In this document: piece by piece, positions 16,434 through 25,816 of the stretch | Numbering within the stretch: the stretch's first letter is position 1 | How the letters are laid out: every line of letters starts with the position of its first letter | Assembly: GCA_030655955.1 (NCBI GenBank) | Contig: JAUSOZ010000282.1 | Coordinates: 1-34,806, forward strand | From: Deltaproteobacteria bacterium | Lineage (GTDB): Bacteria > Desulfobacterota > Desulfobaccia > Desulfobaccales > 0-14-0-80-60-11 | Direction: 5' to 3' | Length of the DNA stretch: 34,806 nucleotides | Notes under the pieces: model-generated | The model's input: the letters and a program-made list of their open reading frames with translations, nothing else | What the model was told of the DNA's origin: nothing | Database searches by the model: none | Position numbers and translations under genes: made by a program

Positions 16434-18134
16434 CTACAGCAGGTCGTAGGCCTTCATCTTGCGCCACAGGGAACTGCGGCTGATGCCCAGCACCCGGGCC
16501 GCGGCCTCTCGGTTGCCCCGGGCCTGGTGCAGGGCCTTCTGAATGATTAAGAGCTCACTGTCCCAGCGCTGCCGGTGCAGGTGGGCCGTCGCCGACGGCC
16601 GGGGGCGGGGGGATTCCAGTTCGGGCAGCAGGTCTTTGGTGATCACCACCCCTTTGACGAAGACAAAGGCATACTCCAGTACCCGCTCCAGTTCCCGGAT
16701 ATTGCCCGGCCAGGCGTGGTTCTGGAAGAGGCTCATCACCTTGGGGTCGACCCCGCGCACCTCTTTGCCGTATTTGCGGTTGAGCCGGGCCAGACAGTGG
16801 TTCACCAACAGGGGAATATCCGCCTGCCGGTCCCGGAGCGGCGGCAGATAAAAAGGCACGGTGCGCAGGCGGTAGAGGAGGTCCATGCGGAAGCGGCCGC
16901 GGCGCACCTCCTCCACCAGGTTGCGGCTGGTGGCGGCGATAATCCGGGCCTCCATGGGGATAGGCTGGGAGCTGCCCACCCGCTCGAAAACCTTGGATTC
17001 CAGGACCCGGAGCAGCTTAACTTGCAAGGCCAGTTTAAGCTCGCCGATTTCGTCCAGGAACAGGGTGCCGCCTTTGGCCATTTCAAAGCGGCCCACCTTG
17101 TTGCTGATGGCCCCGGTGAAGGCGCCCTTGACGTGGCCGAACAGTTCCGATTCTATCAGGGTCTCCACCAGGGCCGAACAGCTGAAGGCCACGAAGGGAC
17201 CGGCCGCCCGGGGACTTTTCAGGTGGATGGCCTGGGCGAAGAGATCCTTGCCGGTCCCGGATTCGCCTTCCAGGACCACCGTCGCCTCGGAGCGGGCGAC
17301 GTCGGGCAGCATCGCCAGGAGGCGTTTCATGGGGGGGCTCTGGCCGATGACCGTAACCTCCCCCGGGATGGGGAACCGGGCTTCCCGCCGGGGCAGGGCC
17401 ACACCCAGGGATTGAAAAGTTTCCACCCCGCCCACAATCGCATCTCTTTGGTTACGGATGGGGGCGGTGCTGATGAGGAGATTCAACCAGCGCCCGGCTT
17501 TATCTTTGATGCGCACGTCCTGATCTTTGCGGGTGACGCCGTCTTCCAGGGTGGCTTTCAAGGCGCACCCCGTCTTGCAGCGGTCCGCCTGGAAGACCTC
17601 CCAGCAGTAGCGCCCCACCACCTCGGCCGGGCTAAAGCCGGTGAACTCCTGCGCCGTGCGGTTGAACGCGGTGATGGTCCGGCGCTGGTTGACGATGAAC
17701 AGACCCCGGTCCAGGTGCTCAAACACGGCGCCGGGCTTGACCCCGAGACCGAAATCGGACCAGTCCGACCAGGACTTGGTCAGGGTATCATCGTGAAAGG
17801 CCAGCACGGCCCCGATAATTTTCTGGTCCTGGCCGTAGAGCGGGGCCACGGAATATTTCAGGAACCGCACCTTCTCGGCTGGGAGCAAAATCTGGGTCAA
17901 GAGCTGGGCCCGCAGGACGCCCGAGTCCAGGGTTTCCTTTAACGCCAGTTCGGCCTGGGCCAGATAGGGTTCAGGGAAAATATCGCCCAGGGCAACGGTC
18001 TGGCCAGGCTCCAATCTGGTTCTGAGGAGCCTTTCGGCCTGGAGGGTAGCGGAAAGGATCACCTGTTCCGAAGAGAGGATGAGAATCCCATCTCCCCCGG
18101 GCAGGTCATCAAAATCGTATTGGCCCTCGCTCAC
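16434..18134 (-). CDS. Sigma-54-dependent transcriptional activator: PAS, AAA+, Fis-type HTH
   Basis: GESGTGKDLFAQAIH Walker A, GAFTGA motif, FLDEIGEL Walker B, C-terminal REAAARVLGISRSSLWRKMK; ORF extends to a TTG at 18236 but GTG 18134 has a better Shine-Dalgarno. Confidence 0.9.
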   Translation of the reverse strand: MSEGQYDFDDLPGGDGILILSSEQVILSATLQAERLLRTRLEPGQTVALGDIFPEPYLAQAELALKETLDSGVLRAQLLTQILLPAEKVRFLKYSVAPLYGQDQKIIGAVLAFHDDTLTKSWSDWSDFGLGVKPGAVFEHLDRGLFIVNQRRTITAFNRTAQEFTGFSPAEVVGRYCWEVFQADRCKTGCALKATLEDGVTRKDQDVRIKDKAGRWLNLLISTAPIRNQRDAIVGGVETFQSLGVALPRREARFPIPGEVTVIGQSPPMKRLLAMLPDVARSEATVVLEGESGTGKDLFAQAIHLKSPRAAGPFVAFSCSALVETLIESELFGHVKGAFTGAISNKVGRFEMAKGGTLFLDEIGELKLALQVKLLRVLESKVFERVGSSQPIPMEARIIAATSRNLVEEVRRGRFRMDLLYRLRTVPFYLPPLRDRQADIPLLVNHCLARLNRKYGKEVRGVDPKVMSLFQNHAWPGNIRELERVLEYAFVFVKGVVITKDLLPELESPRPRPSATAHLHRQRWDSELLIIQKALHQARGNREAAARVLGISRSSLWRKMKAYDLL

Positions 18135-18531
18135 CTTGAGCCTCGGCCGGAATCGACAGGCGCCCGCCAATCCCGGAGGTCTGGTGGTTACATAATTCGG
18201 TGGGGAGGAAACGCGTTTAGGCCATTTTACGCCCAAGATAAGGATATTTCAAGAAGTTCTTCTCACCAGGATACGATGGACCCCAAAACCCGCCCCAACC
18301 AAGAAGGTTGCCCGCCTCGGGCCCATACCGCCATTTTTGGGGGGAGACCGGTTAACGCCCGGGAAGAAAATGTCTAATCGGTTAAGGGAACCGGGCGCCG
18401 AGGCCGCAGGGCGACCCAGGAGTCAAGCTCGGGGGCAGTTCTGATTTTGCGGGCAGGTCACTTATAAGCGGGCGCTGATTGCAGATTTCACTTTCCACGA
18501 CTTCTGATGTACGGCGATTAACAACTGGCGG

Positions 18532-18753
18532 TTGCAGGGGCACGACTACTTTCGTATAATGGCGGCGAGTGGGCATAAAACCATGCAGATTTTTAAGCGC
18601 TATAACAGGGTAAGTGAAGCCGAACTCAAAACTTTGGTGCAGGGAAAATCTGACAGAATGACACCTAGAGTGACACCAAGGGCTTCGACACCCCCGAACC
18701 AAATAAGCCAACTTATTGATATTGCTAATAAGCCTGGGTGGCGGAACGGGTAG
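18532..18753 (+). pseudogene. C-terminal remnant of a tyrosine recombinase / phage integrase
   Basis: HDYFRIMAASGHKTMQIFKRYNRVSEAELKTLV resembles the final R-H-Y motif region of phage-type integrases; no upstream catalytic domain in any frame. Confidence 0.75.
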
Positions 18754-18818
18754 ACGCAAGGGACTTAAAATCCCTCGGTCGCAAGGCCGTGCCGGTTCGA
18801 TTCCGGCCCCAGGCACCA
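18732..18818 (+). tRNA. tRNA-Leu (anticodon UAA)
   Basis: Acceptor GCCTGGG/CCCAGGC-A-CCA; anticodon stem-loop AGGGA-CTTAAAA-TCCCT; long variable arm; TpsiC GGTTCGATTCC. Confidence 0.96.
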
Positions 18819-18850
18819 CATGATAATCCAGATTGATCTATAGACTTACA

Positions 18851-18884
18851 AAAGCCCGCGTCTGGCAGTAGATTGCGGGCTTTT
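18851..18884 (+). terminator. Intrinsic terminator after tRNA-Leu
   Basis: AAGCCCGC...GCGGGCTTTTC hairpin with T-tract. Confidence 0.8.
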
Positions 18885-19020
18885 CTTTGTCTATTATCGT
18901 CTGGTAAATTCCATTGGCAGCCAAGGTATGTGGGGGTGGAATAGGGGGTATATGGGGCCTATGGCTATATTAACCCCCAATTAACCCTGTTTCTTTGTAG
19001 AGAGCGAGTTACAAGGCGAA

Positions 19021-19087
19021 ATAGGATAGAAACCGGTTATAGGGTGTGATTCCCACACAAGGAAGTATCCTATGCCTACCGATAACC
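19021..19087 (+). promoter_or_regulatory. Potential structured 5' leader of the efflux operon
   Basis: ATAGGAT (19021-19027)/ATCCTAT (19067-19073), GTGTG-ATTCC-CACAC (19044-19058), GGTTAT (19035-19040)/ATAACC (19082-19087). Confidence 0.35.
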
Positions 19088-19446
19088 CCACCATGTATCT
19101 CAGGGCCAGGTTCTTGGGGAATAACTTGACACGGGGTTATGAAAAGATTATCTATTATTTTATGAAATCATCGAGAAGCTCCCGCAGACTGGGCATAATG
19201 CTCGTAGGACTCGCCCTCCTATCGACGCTGGCGCTGGCGTGGTTCATACCCTGCCATGCCGATGTCCATAACTGCGCCGGGGATTGCGCCCACAGCCAAT
19301 GCTGCGGCGGCCACTCGATGCCTCTGTTGTCCGCGGCCAACCCCGCACCGATAGTCGAACACTGCGTCTCATCCTATCATGCCGCCGAGGAACAGCCCGC
19401 ACACAACGTCTTTGCCTCCAGTATTTTCCGTCCCCCCCGGGCCTAG
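19072..19446 (+). CDS. Small Cys/His-rich membrane-anchored or exported protein preceding the RND efflux genes
   Basis: AAGGAAG upstream of ATG 19072; hydrophobic segment IMLVGLALLSTLALAWF then CHADVHNCAGDCAHSQCCGGHSM; internal ATG at 19162 is an alternative start. Confidence 0.6.
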   Translation: MPTDNPTMYLRARFLGNNLTRGYEKIIYYFMKSSRSSRRLGIMLVGLALLSTLALAWFIPCHADVHNCAGDCAHSQCCGGHSMPLLSAANPAPIVEHCVSSYHAAEEQPAHNVFASSIFRPPRA

Positions 19447-19520
19447 CCCCTTTCTTCTCCTGTAATCTGTTGTTCTCCAATTAATTTCAGTAGTCACACG
19501 CGTGGCAACGGAGGTGCGTA

Positions 19521-20759
19521 GTGAACCTCAAGTGGATTGCTGTGGGGGTGGTCCTTGGTTTGGCCCCCCTCTGGTCCGGCGGAGCTATGGCCGGACTCCG
19601 GGCCTATTCTCTCCCGGAACTGGAAGAGATGGCCTTGAAAACGCATCCGGCTTTGAAAGTCGCCGGGGCGGAGATCAAGAAGAGTGAAGCGGACCTGCGT
19701 ATCGCCCGCCAGTACCCCAACCCGGAAGCGGAAGGCTCGATGAGCAGCCAAAAAGGCCTGGAAAGCGGCACCTATGCAACTGGCTACAGCTTTTCTCTTT
19801 CCCAGACCATCGAGTGGCCGGGGCGCCGGGGGAAAAGGCAGGAGTCCGCCCGTTTCGGCATCGATGTGGTTAACCAGAAGCTAACCCAGGAACAGATCAA
19901 CGTACGGGCCCGGTGCCGGGAATTCTTTTACCGGGTGCTGGCCGGCGAGCACTCGCGGCAGATTGCCGCGGAAAATCTTGAGTCGGCCAAAAGACTTCTG
20001 GATATCGCCGAAAAACGGGTGCGCCTGGGAGAAAGCCGGCCCATTGAGCTGGTCAAGGCCCGGGTGGAGTTTTTTTCCCTGGAACGGGAATATGACAAGG
20101 CCAAAACCACCCTGGCAGGAGACCGGCAGGTCTTGCGGCAATTTCTGGGCGGCGGCTTGCCCACGGATTTCGGCCTGTCCGGCGAAGGCGAGGTTATTGA
20201 GACGGTTGTACCACTGAAGCGCTGGCGGGACGCGGCCTTTGCCTCGCATCCGTTGCTGGCGGCCCAGGAAGCCCAGGTCCGGCAGGCAGAGAGCACCCTG
20301 GGGGCGGAGCGCCAGGCCTGGGTGCCGGATGTGACGGTGAAGGTGTTCCACACCCGGGATGTGGACCTCAGGGCCACCGGCGGCGGTCTCAGCATCCCCC
20401 TCCCCTTATGGAACCGCAAAGAAGGTGAAGTCGCCAAGGCCGCCGCGGCCAAAAGCCAGGCCGACTCCGAACTCCGGCTGCTCAAACAAGATCTGGAAAC
20501 CAAGCTGGCTGCCCAATACAGCCTCTATGAAACGGCCCGCCGGCAGGTGGAGTCCTTCCAGACCGCTATCCTGAAAGAGGCGGCGGAATCTCTCCGGGTG
20601 GCCCAGTTCAGCTATGAGCACGGCGAAACCAGCCTGCTGGAACTCCTGGATTCCCGCCGGGTTTATCGGGGGACGGAACAGGACTACTATAAGGCCCTGT
20701 TGGATTACCGCCAGGCCCGGGTGGAACTCTGGCGGCTGGCCGGGGGAGGTGTCAAGTGA
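19521..20759 (+). CDS. TolC/CzcC-family outer membrane efflux protein
   Basis: 412 aa; YSLPELEEMALKTHPALKVAGAEIKKSEADLRIARQYPNPE, repeated coiled-coil architecture. Confidence 0.9.
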   Translation: MNLKWIAVGVVLGLAPLWSGGAMAGLRAYSLPELEEMALKTHPALKVAGAEIKKSEADLRIARQYPNPEAEGSMSSQKGLESGTYATGYSFSLSQTIEWPGRRGKRQESARFGIDVVNQKLTQEQINVRARCREFFYRVLAGEHSRQIAAENLESAKRLLDIAEKRVRLGESRPIELVKARVEFFSLEREYDKAKTTLAGDRQVLRQFLGGGLPTDFGLSGEGEVIETVVPLKRWRDAAFASHPLLAAQEAQVRQAESTLGAERQAWVPDVTVKVFHTRDVDLRATGGGLSIPLPLWNRKEGEVAKAAAAKSQADSELRLLKQDLETKLAAQYSLYETARRQVESFQTAILKEAAESLRVAQFSYEHGETSLLELLDSRRVYRGTEQDYYKALLDYRQARVELWRLAGGGVK

Positions 20760-22003
20760 TGCGGGTGCGTCCGGGCTGGACCAAATGGCTGGTGATTGTT
20801 GTGGTTACCCTGAGTGCGGCGGGCCTCCTGGGGTGGTACATCTACGAGCGGTACGAGCACGATGAGCATGCCGATCACGACTCTTCCAAACATACCGAAA
20901 CCAAAGAACCCGAGGCGCCGCCGCCGGGTCAGGTGAAGCTGACCCCGGAGGCGGTGCAACTGGCTAAGATCGAGACGGCCCTTGTGGTTCTCGGTCCCCT
21001 GGATAATCGCGTGTCATTTAACGGGGAACTGGTCTTCAACGAAGAGCGCCTGGCCAAAATCCACTCCCGGGTGCCGGGACGGGTGGTGAAGATCGTCGCC
21101 GACTACGGGCACATGGTGAAGCCGGGGGATGTTCTGGCGCTCATCGACAGCGTTGAACTGAGTCAGGCCCAGATGGGCTCCCGGCAAGCCGCGGCTAAAT
21201 TAAACGCCGCCCAAAAGGCCTATGACCGGGCCCGCCTGCTTTATGAGGGCAAGGCCATCAGTCGCGCCGAACTCCAGGAACGCCAGGCCCGGCTGGAAGT
21301 CGAGCGGGCCGATCTGGATTATGCCCGAAACCGCCTCCGCCTCCTGGGGTCCGGCGGCGCCGCGCCCGCGTCTTTGCCGACAGGCTCACGGTCCGGGGCT
21401 ACCTTCGCCCTGCGCTCACCCATCGCCGGCCGGGTCGTGGACCGTAAAGTCACCCCCGGCCTGGTAGTCAAGGAAGACGAAGATCTCTTCACCGTGGCCG
21501 ACACTACCGCCCTGTGGTGCTTTGTCCAGATCCCTGAGAAAGACCTGTCTTCAGTGAACGCCGGTTCCCAAGCGACGATAACCGTCAGCTCCTTGCCCGG
21601 GGAGGAATTTCCGGGCCGGGTGGACTACCTGGCCGACATGGTGGACAAGGCCACGCGCACCGTCCGGGCCCGGGTGCGGGTGGATAATCCCAACAACCGC
21701 CTCAAGGCCGGGATGTTCGCCAATATCGCGGTTCGCGTGGGCCAGCGCACCGTTTTGAGCATTCCTGAAACCGCAGTCCTGGCCGCCAACGGCGAGCTCT
21801 TTGTCTTTGTGGAAATGGCTCCCCGCACCTACCAGAAGCATCTTATCAAGACCGGCGTAAAAGGCGGGGGCCGCGTGGAAGTGCTGGAGGGTCTGGACGC
21901 GGCTGAACCGGTGGTGGTGCGGGGAGGTTTCACCCTGAAATCCGAACTGGAGAAGGGTGTCAGCCGGGGCGGCCTCGGCGGGGGGCATGGACATGCCCAT
22001 TAA
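20756..22003 (+). CDS. CzcB/CusB-family periplasmic adaptor (membrane fusion protein) with His-rich N- and C-termini
   Basis: Overlaps previous stop; RVPGRVVKIVADYGHMVKPGDVLALIDS, LRSPIAGRVVDRKVTPG; HDEHADHDSSKHTE near N-terminus, GGGHGHAH at C-terminus. Confidence 0.92.
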   Translation: MMRVRPGWTKWLVIVVVTLSAAGLLGWYIYERYEHDEHADHDSSKHTETKEPEAPPPGQVKLTPEAVQLAKIETALVVLGPLDNRVSFNGELVFNEERLAKIHSRVPGRVVKIVADYGHMVKPGDVLALIDSVELSQAQMGSRQAAAKLNAAQKAYDRARLLYEGKAISRAELQERQARLEVERADLDYARNRLRLLGSGGAAPASLPTGSRSGATFALRSPIAGRVVDRKVTPGLVVKEDEDLFTVADTTALWCFVQIPEKDLSSVNAGSQATITVSSLPGEEFPGRVDYLADMVDKATRTVRARVRVDNPNNRLKAGMFANIAVRVGQRTVLSIPETAVLAANGELFVFVEMAPRTYQKHLIKTGVKGGGRVEVLEGLDAAEPVVVRGGFTLKSELEKGVSRGGLGGGHGHAH

Positions 22004-22026
22004 CGCATGCCGCGAGGAGACTGAAG

Positions 22027-25000
22027 ATGATTGAACGAATCATTCAAAGCTGCCTGCGGCATCGCTTCCTGGTGCTCATCGCCCTGGCAGGACTGGTTTC
22101 CTCTGGGGTTTATGCGTCCTTTAAGCTCCAGGTGGACGCCTTCCCGGACGTTACCAACGTCCAGGTGCAGGTCTATACCACCTGGCCCGGCATGTCTCCC
22201 GAAGAAGTGGAAAAGCAGGTCACTTTTCCCATCGAGGTGCAGATGGCGGGTCTGCCCGACATGGCGGAGCTCCGCTCCGTCTCTCGCTTCGGGTTTTCGC
22301 TGATCACCGTGGTCTTCGCCGACCACGTGGACCTCTACTTCGCCCGACAACTGGTGTTGGAGCGCCTCATCGCCGCCAAGGAGAAATTGCCCAAGGGCTC
22401 GGACCCGGTTCTGGGGCCCATCGCCACGGGCCTGAGCGAAATCTACCAGTACACCCTGGAAGAGGAGAACGCCCCGCCGCCGGCCTCACCCGGCGAGGAG
22501 ACCGCCCGGCTCATACGCCTGCGCACCGTCCAGGACGCCATTGTCCGGCCTTTTTTGAAAACCGTGCCCGGCGTCACCGACATCAACTCCTTCGGCGGTT
22601 ACGTCAAACAATACCAGGTGCAGGTGGACCCTGACCGGCTGCGGAAATTCGATCTCAGCTTGAAGCAGGTCTTCAGTGCCCTGGCTGCCAGCAATGCCAA
22701 TGCCGGCGGCAACGTCCTGGAGAAAGGGAGCGAGCAGGCCCTGGTGCGAGGCCTGGGTTTGATGCAGTCCGTCCAAGACATCGAAGCGGTGGTGCTGAAA
22801 GCCGTGAACGGCACCCCGGTCCTGGTCCGGGACGTGGCCTACGTAAGTGAAGGACCTGCCAGCCGCTGGGGCGCGGTGCTGAAGAACGGCAAACGGGAAG
22901 CCGTGGCCGGCATCGTCTTGATGATCCGGGGCGGCAGCAGCCGGGAGGTAGTGGGTGCAGTCAAGGAAAAGGTCGCTCAATTGAACGCCGGCGGCATCCT
23001 CCCCAAGGGGGTGACGCTCAAGGCCTTCTACGACCGCACCGGCCTGGTCCGGGACTGCATCAACACCGTCAGCCGGGCCATCGCCGAGGGCGTCCTCCTG
23101 GTGATCCTGGTGGTTTACCTGTTCCTCCGCAGCTTCCGGGGGGCGCTGGTCATCGCCCTCACCCTGCCTTTGGTGGCCCTGGCCACCTTCATCACCATGC
23201 GGCAGGTGGGTCTGTCGGCCAACCTCATGTCCTTGGGAGGGCTGGCCATTTCCATCGGGATGATCGTGGACAGCGCCATCATCCAGGTGGAAAACGTTAT
23301 GCATCACCTGGGGGAGATGAAGCCTGGGCAGAATTTCGGCCAAACGGTGCTCAACGCCGTCCTGGAGGTGCGGAAACCCAGCCTCTTCGGGGAGCTGATC
23401 ATCGCCTTGACCTTTCTCCCCATCATGACCCTGCAAGGCATGGAGGGGAAAATGTTCGCGCCCCTGGCCTTCACCGTGGTCATCGCCCTCCTGGCCTCCC
23501 TGGTGCTTTCCATCGTCGCGATCCCATCCCTGTGCTCGTATGTGCTCAAGCCGATACCGGAGCGCGTGAGCTTTCTGGTGCGCGCGGCCCAGCGGGTTTA
23601 CCGTCCGGTTCTGGCCCTGGCCCTGGAAAACCGTAAGATCGTGCTCCTGGGAACCGGGGGCTTTCTGGCCCTGTCTTTGGCCGCCGTGCCCTTTCTGGGC
23701 ACCGAGTTCATCCCCCGCCTGGATGAAGGCTATATCACCAATATAACGATCCGTTTGCCATCGGTCTCCCTGTCGCAGTCGGTGGAGATGGAGCGCCAGA
23801 TGCAGCAGGCCCTCTTGAAATTTCCCGAAGTGGAGTCCGTGGTTTCCAAGATCGGCGCCGCCGAAATTGCCACCGAATCTCACGGGGTGGAATCCAGTGA
23901 GCCCATCGTCGTCCTCAAGCCCCGGAGTCAGTGGCGCACCGCCCGCACCGTCGAGGAGTTGATCGCCAAGATGCGGGTGGAACTGGAGAAGATTCCCGGC
24001 GTCGCCTATAACTTTTCCCAGCCCATCGCCCACCGGGTGGACCACCTGGTTTCCGGGGTCAAATCCCAGGTGGGGGTGAAGATCTTCGGAGATGATATGA
24101 ACCTGCTCCGGGCCAAGGCCGAAGAGGCGGCCGCCCTCCTCAGGACGGTGCCCGGGGTCACCGATCTCCGGGCCGAGCAGGTGGCCGGCATGCCGAATCT
24201 CAACCTCAAGATCGACCGGGCCAGGCTGGCCCGCTACGGCCTCACCGTGGCCGACGTGAAGGAGGTCATTGAAACCGCAGTGGGCGGCAAGGCGGCCACG
24301 GAGATTATCGAGGGCCAGATGCGCGTCGAGGTGGTGGTGCGCTACCCGGAAGAGCGGCGCAACAGCCCCGAGGCCATCGGCAACATCCTGGTGACGACTC
24401 CGGGGGGAGGGTCCGTGCCCCTGGTGGAGTTGGCCGATTTCATCGAGACCGAAGGCCCGGTGCAAGTCAGCCGGGACAATGCCCGCCGCCGCATCGTGGT
24501 GGAATTTAACATCAAAGGCCGGGATACGGGCAGCGTGGTGGCTGACGGCCAGCGAATGCTGTCATCCCGCCTGTCCCTGCCGCCGGGCTATTACATCACC
24601 TGGGGCGGTACCTTCGAGAACCAGGAGCGGGCCATGCAACGCCTCCTGCTCATCGTGCCCGTCACCCTGGCCCTGGTTTATCTCCTGCTCTTCCTGACCT
24701 TCGGCTCGCTCCGGTACGCCAGCCTCATCATGCTCAATCTGCCCCTGGCCTTGATAGGCGGCATTCTGGGTCTCTTATTCACCGGCCTCTATCTGAGCGT
24801 CCCCGCCGCGGTGGGCTTCATCGCCCTCTTCGGGGTGGCGGTGCTGAACGGCGTGGTGCTGGTCTCCCAGATCAATCAACTCCGGGAAAGCGGCCTCTCC
24901 ATGGATGAAGCCGTGCGCCAGGGCTGTGAGCGGCGCCTCCGGCCCGTGCTCATGACCGCCCTGGTGGCCATCCTCGGTCTCACCCCGCTCCTGTTTGCCA

Positions 25001-25134
25001 GCGGGCCGGGCTCGGAAGTGCAGCGGCCCCTGGCGGTGGTAGTGGTCGGCGGCCTGTTTACCGCCACCCTACTCACCCTGGTGGTCCTGCCGGTGCTCTA
25101 CCGATGGTTCGCCGAGCCGGAGACGGAATTATGA
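22027..25134 (+). CDS. HME-family RND heavy-metal efflux transporter (CzcA/CusA-type)
   Basis: 1035 aa; QVDAFPDVTNVQVQVYTTWPGMSPEEVEKQVTFPIE, SIGMIVDSAIIQVENVMHHL, two large periplasmic loops. Confidence 0.95.
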   Translation: MIERIIQSCLRHRFLVLIALAGLVSSGVYASFKLQVDAFPDVTNVQVQVYTTWPGMSPEEVEKQVTFPIEVQMAGLPDMAELRSVSRFGFSLITVVFADHVDLYFARQLVLERLIAAKEKLPKGSDPVLGPIATGLSEIYQYTLEEENAPPPASPGEETARLIRLRTVQDAIVRPFLKTVPGVTDINSFGGYVKQYQVQVDPDRLRKFDLSLKQVFSALAASNANAGGNVLEKGSEQALVRGLGLMQSVQDIEAVVLKAVNGTPVLVRDVAYVSEGPASRWGAVLKNGKREAVAGIVLMIRGGSSREVVGAVKEKVAQLNAGGILPKGVTLKAFYDRTGLVRDCINTVSRAIAEGVLLVILVVYLFLRSFRGALVIALTLPLVALATFITMRQVGLSANLMSLGGLAISIGMIVDSAIIQVENVMHHLGEMKPGQNFGQTVLNAVLEVRKPSLFGELIIALTFLPIMTLQGMEGKMFAPLAFTVVIALLASLVLSIVAIPSLCSYVLKPIPERVSFLVRAAQRVYRPVLALALENRKIVLLGTGGFLALSLAAVPFLGTEFIPRLDEGYITNITIRLPSVSLSQSVEMERQMQQALLKFPEVESVVSKIGAAEIATESHGVESSEPIVVLKPRSQWRTARTVEELIAKMRVELEKIPGVAYNFSQPIAHRVDHLVSGVKSQVGVKIFGDDMNLLRAKAEEAAALLRTVPGVTDLRAEQVAGMPNLNLKIDRARLARYGLTVADVKEVIETAVGGKAATEIIEGQMRVEVVVRYPEERRNSPEAIGNILVTTPGGGSVPLVELADFIETEGPVQVSRDNARRRIVVEFNIKGRDTGSVVADGQRMLSSRLSLPPGYYITWGGTFENQERAMQRLLLIVPVTLALVYLLLFLTFGSLRYASLIMLNLPLALIGGILGLLFTGLYLSVPAAVGFIALFGVAVLNGVVLVSQINQLRESGLSMDEAVRQGCERRLRPVLMTALVAILGLTPLLFASGPGSEVQRPLAVVVVGGLFTATLLTLVVLPVLYRWFAEPETEL

Positions 25135-25339
25135 AGGAATAATCCGGAGTAGGAAGGGGAGCGCGAAGCGGCGGTGCCGGTGGAAGAAGTGTGGCTGGGT
25201 GGAAATTTCCCTCATCGTCATTTTAAACGGCCTGCGGCTTTATCGGGCCGCACGATAATCGGACGCATTTCAATTATCGGCAACCATTTCGGGGTTTCAT
25301 GAACCTTACAATCCACTAATATTCGATCGGGAGATAATT

Positions 25340-25816
25340 ATGACACACTGGCGGCTTTTCAGTACTGTACTTCTGGGGTGCTTTCTGATGGCTTGTAACG
25401 GTTCCCTTAAGGAACAAAGTTACCTGCAACAATTCGGCTATAAGGGTGGCAGAGGCCAGGGATATCGCATGCAACCCTATAGAGTCGCCCAGGAGGTCCA
25501 TTCCTGCATAAAGGGAAAGATCGACGGCCGCATTACCCGCCTCCGGGCGGAAACTTTTTCGCTGGACATGGAGCCGGGGTTGGCAATGGATGTGCAGACT
25601 CCGGATCGAGGCCTGGTGCATGTCCATTTGGGCCCCCTTTGGTTCCTGGAACGCCAGGAGACCGATCTAAAGTCGGGGGACGAAGTAACTATCCAGGCTT
25701 TTTGCTATAAATTGGAGGGGCAGGAAAGACTTCTTGCCGGCGAGATAAAGCATAAGGACCACACGTTAGTATTACGGGATCCCCAAGGTACTCCCTATTG
25801 GGAGGCCTGGCGGTAG
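25340..25816 (+). CDS. Hypothetical lipoprotein
   Basis: 158 aa; signal with lipobox-like FLMAC; C-terminal LGPLWFLERQETDLKSGDEVTIQAFCYKL...LVLRDPQGTPYWEAWR. Confidence 0.65.
   Translation: MTHWRLFSTVLLGCFLMACNGSLKEQSYLQQFGYKGGRGQGYRMQPYRVAQEVHSCIKGKIDGRITRLRAETFSLDMEPGLAMDVQTPDRGLVHVHLGPLWFLERQETDLKSGDEVTIQAFCYKLEGQERLLAGEIKHKDHTLVLRDPQGTPYWEAWR

Noticed and set aside
16575-17942. 455-aa plus-strand ORF opposite the sigma-54 activator
   Set aside because: Antisense shadow ORF; the activator's AAA+ motifs lie on the minus strand.
18382-18819. 145-aa minus-strand ORF beginning MVPGAGIEPARPCDRGILSPLRLPVPP
   Set aside because: Spurious translation of the antisense strand of tRNA-Leu, a common misannotation.
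19021-19090. Cobalamin riboswitch upstream of the efflux operon
   Set aside because: Only a short GGTGTGATTCC resemblance; the B12 box and overall architecture are not recognisable, so kept only as an unassigned structured leader.
22486-24465. 659-aa minus-strand ORF inside the RND transporter
   Set aside because: Antisense shadow of a clear CzcA/CusA-type gene; no recognisable domain.
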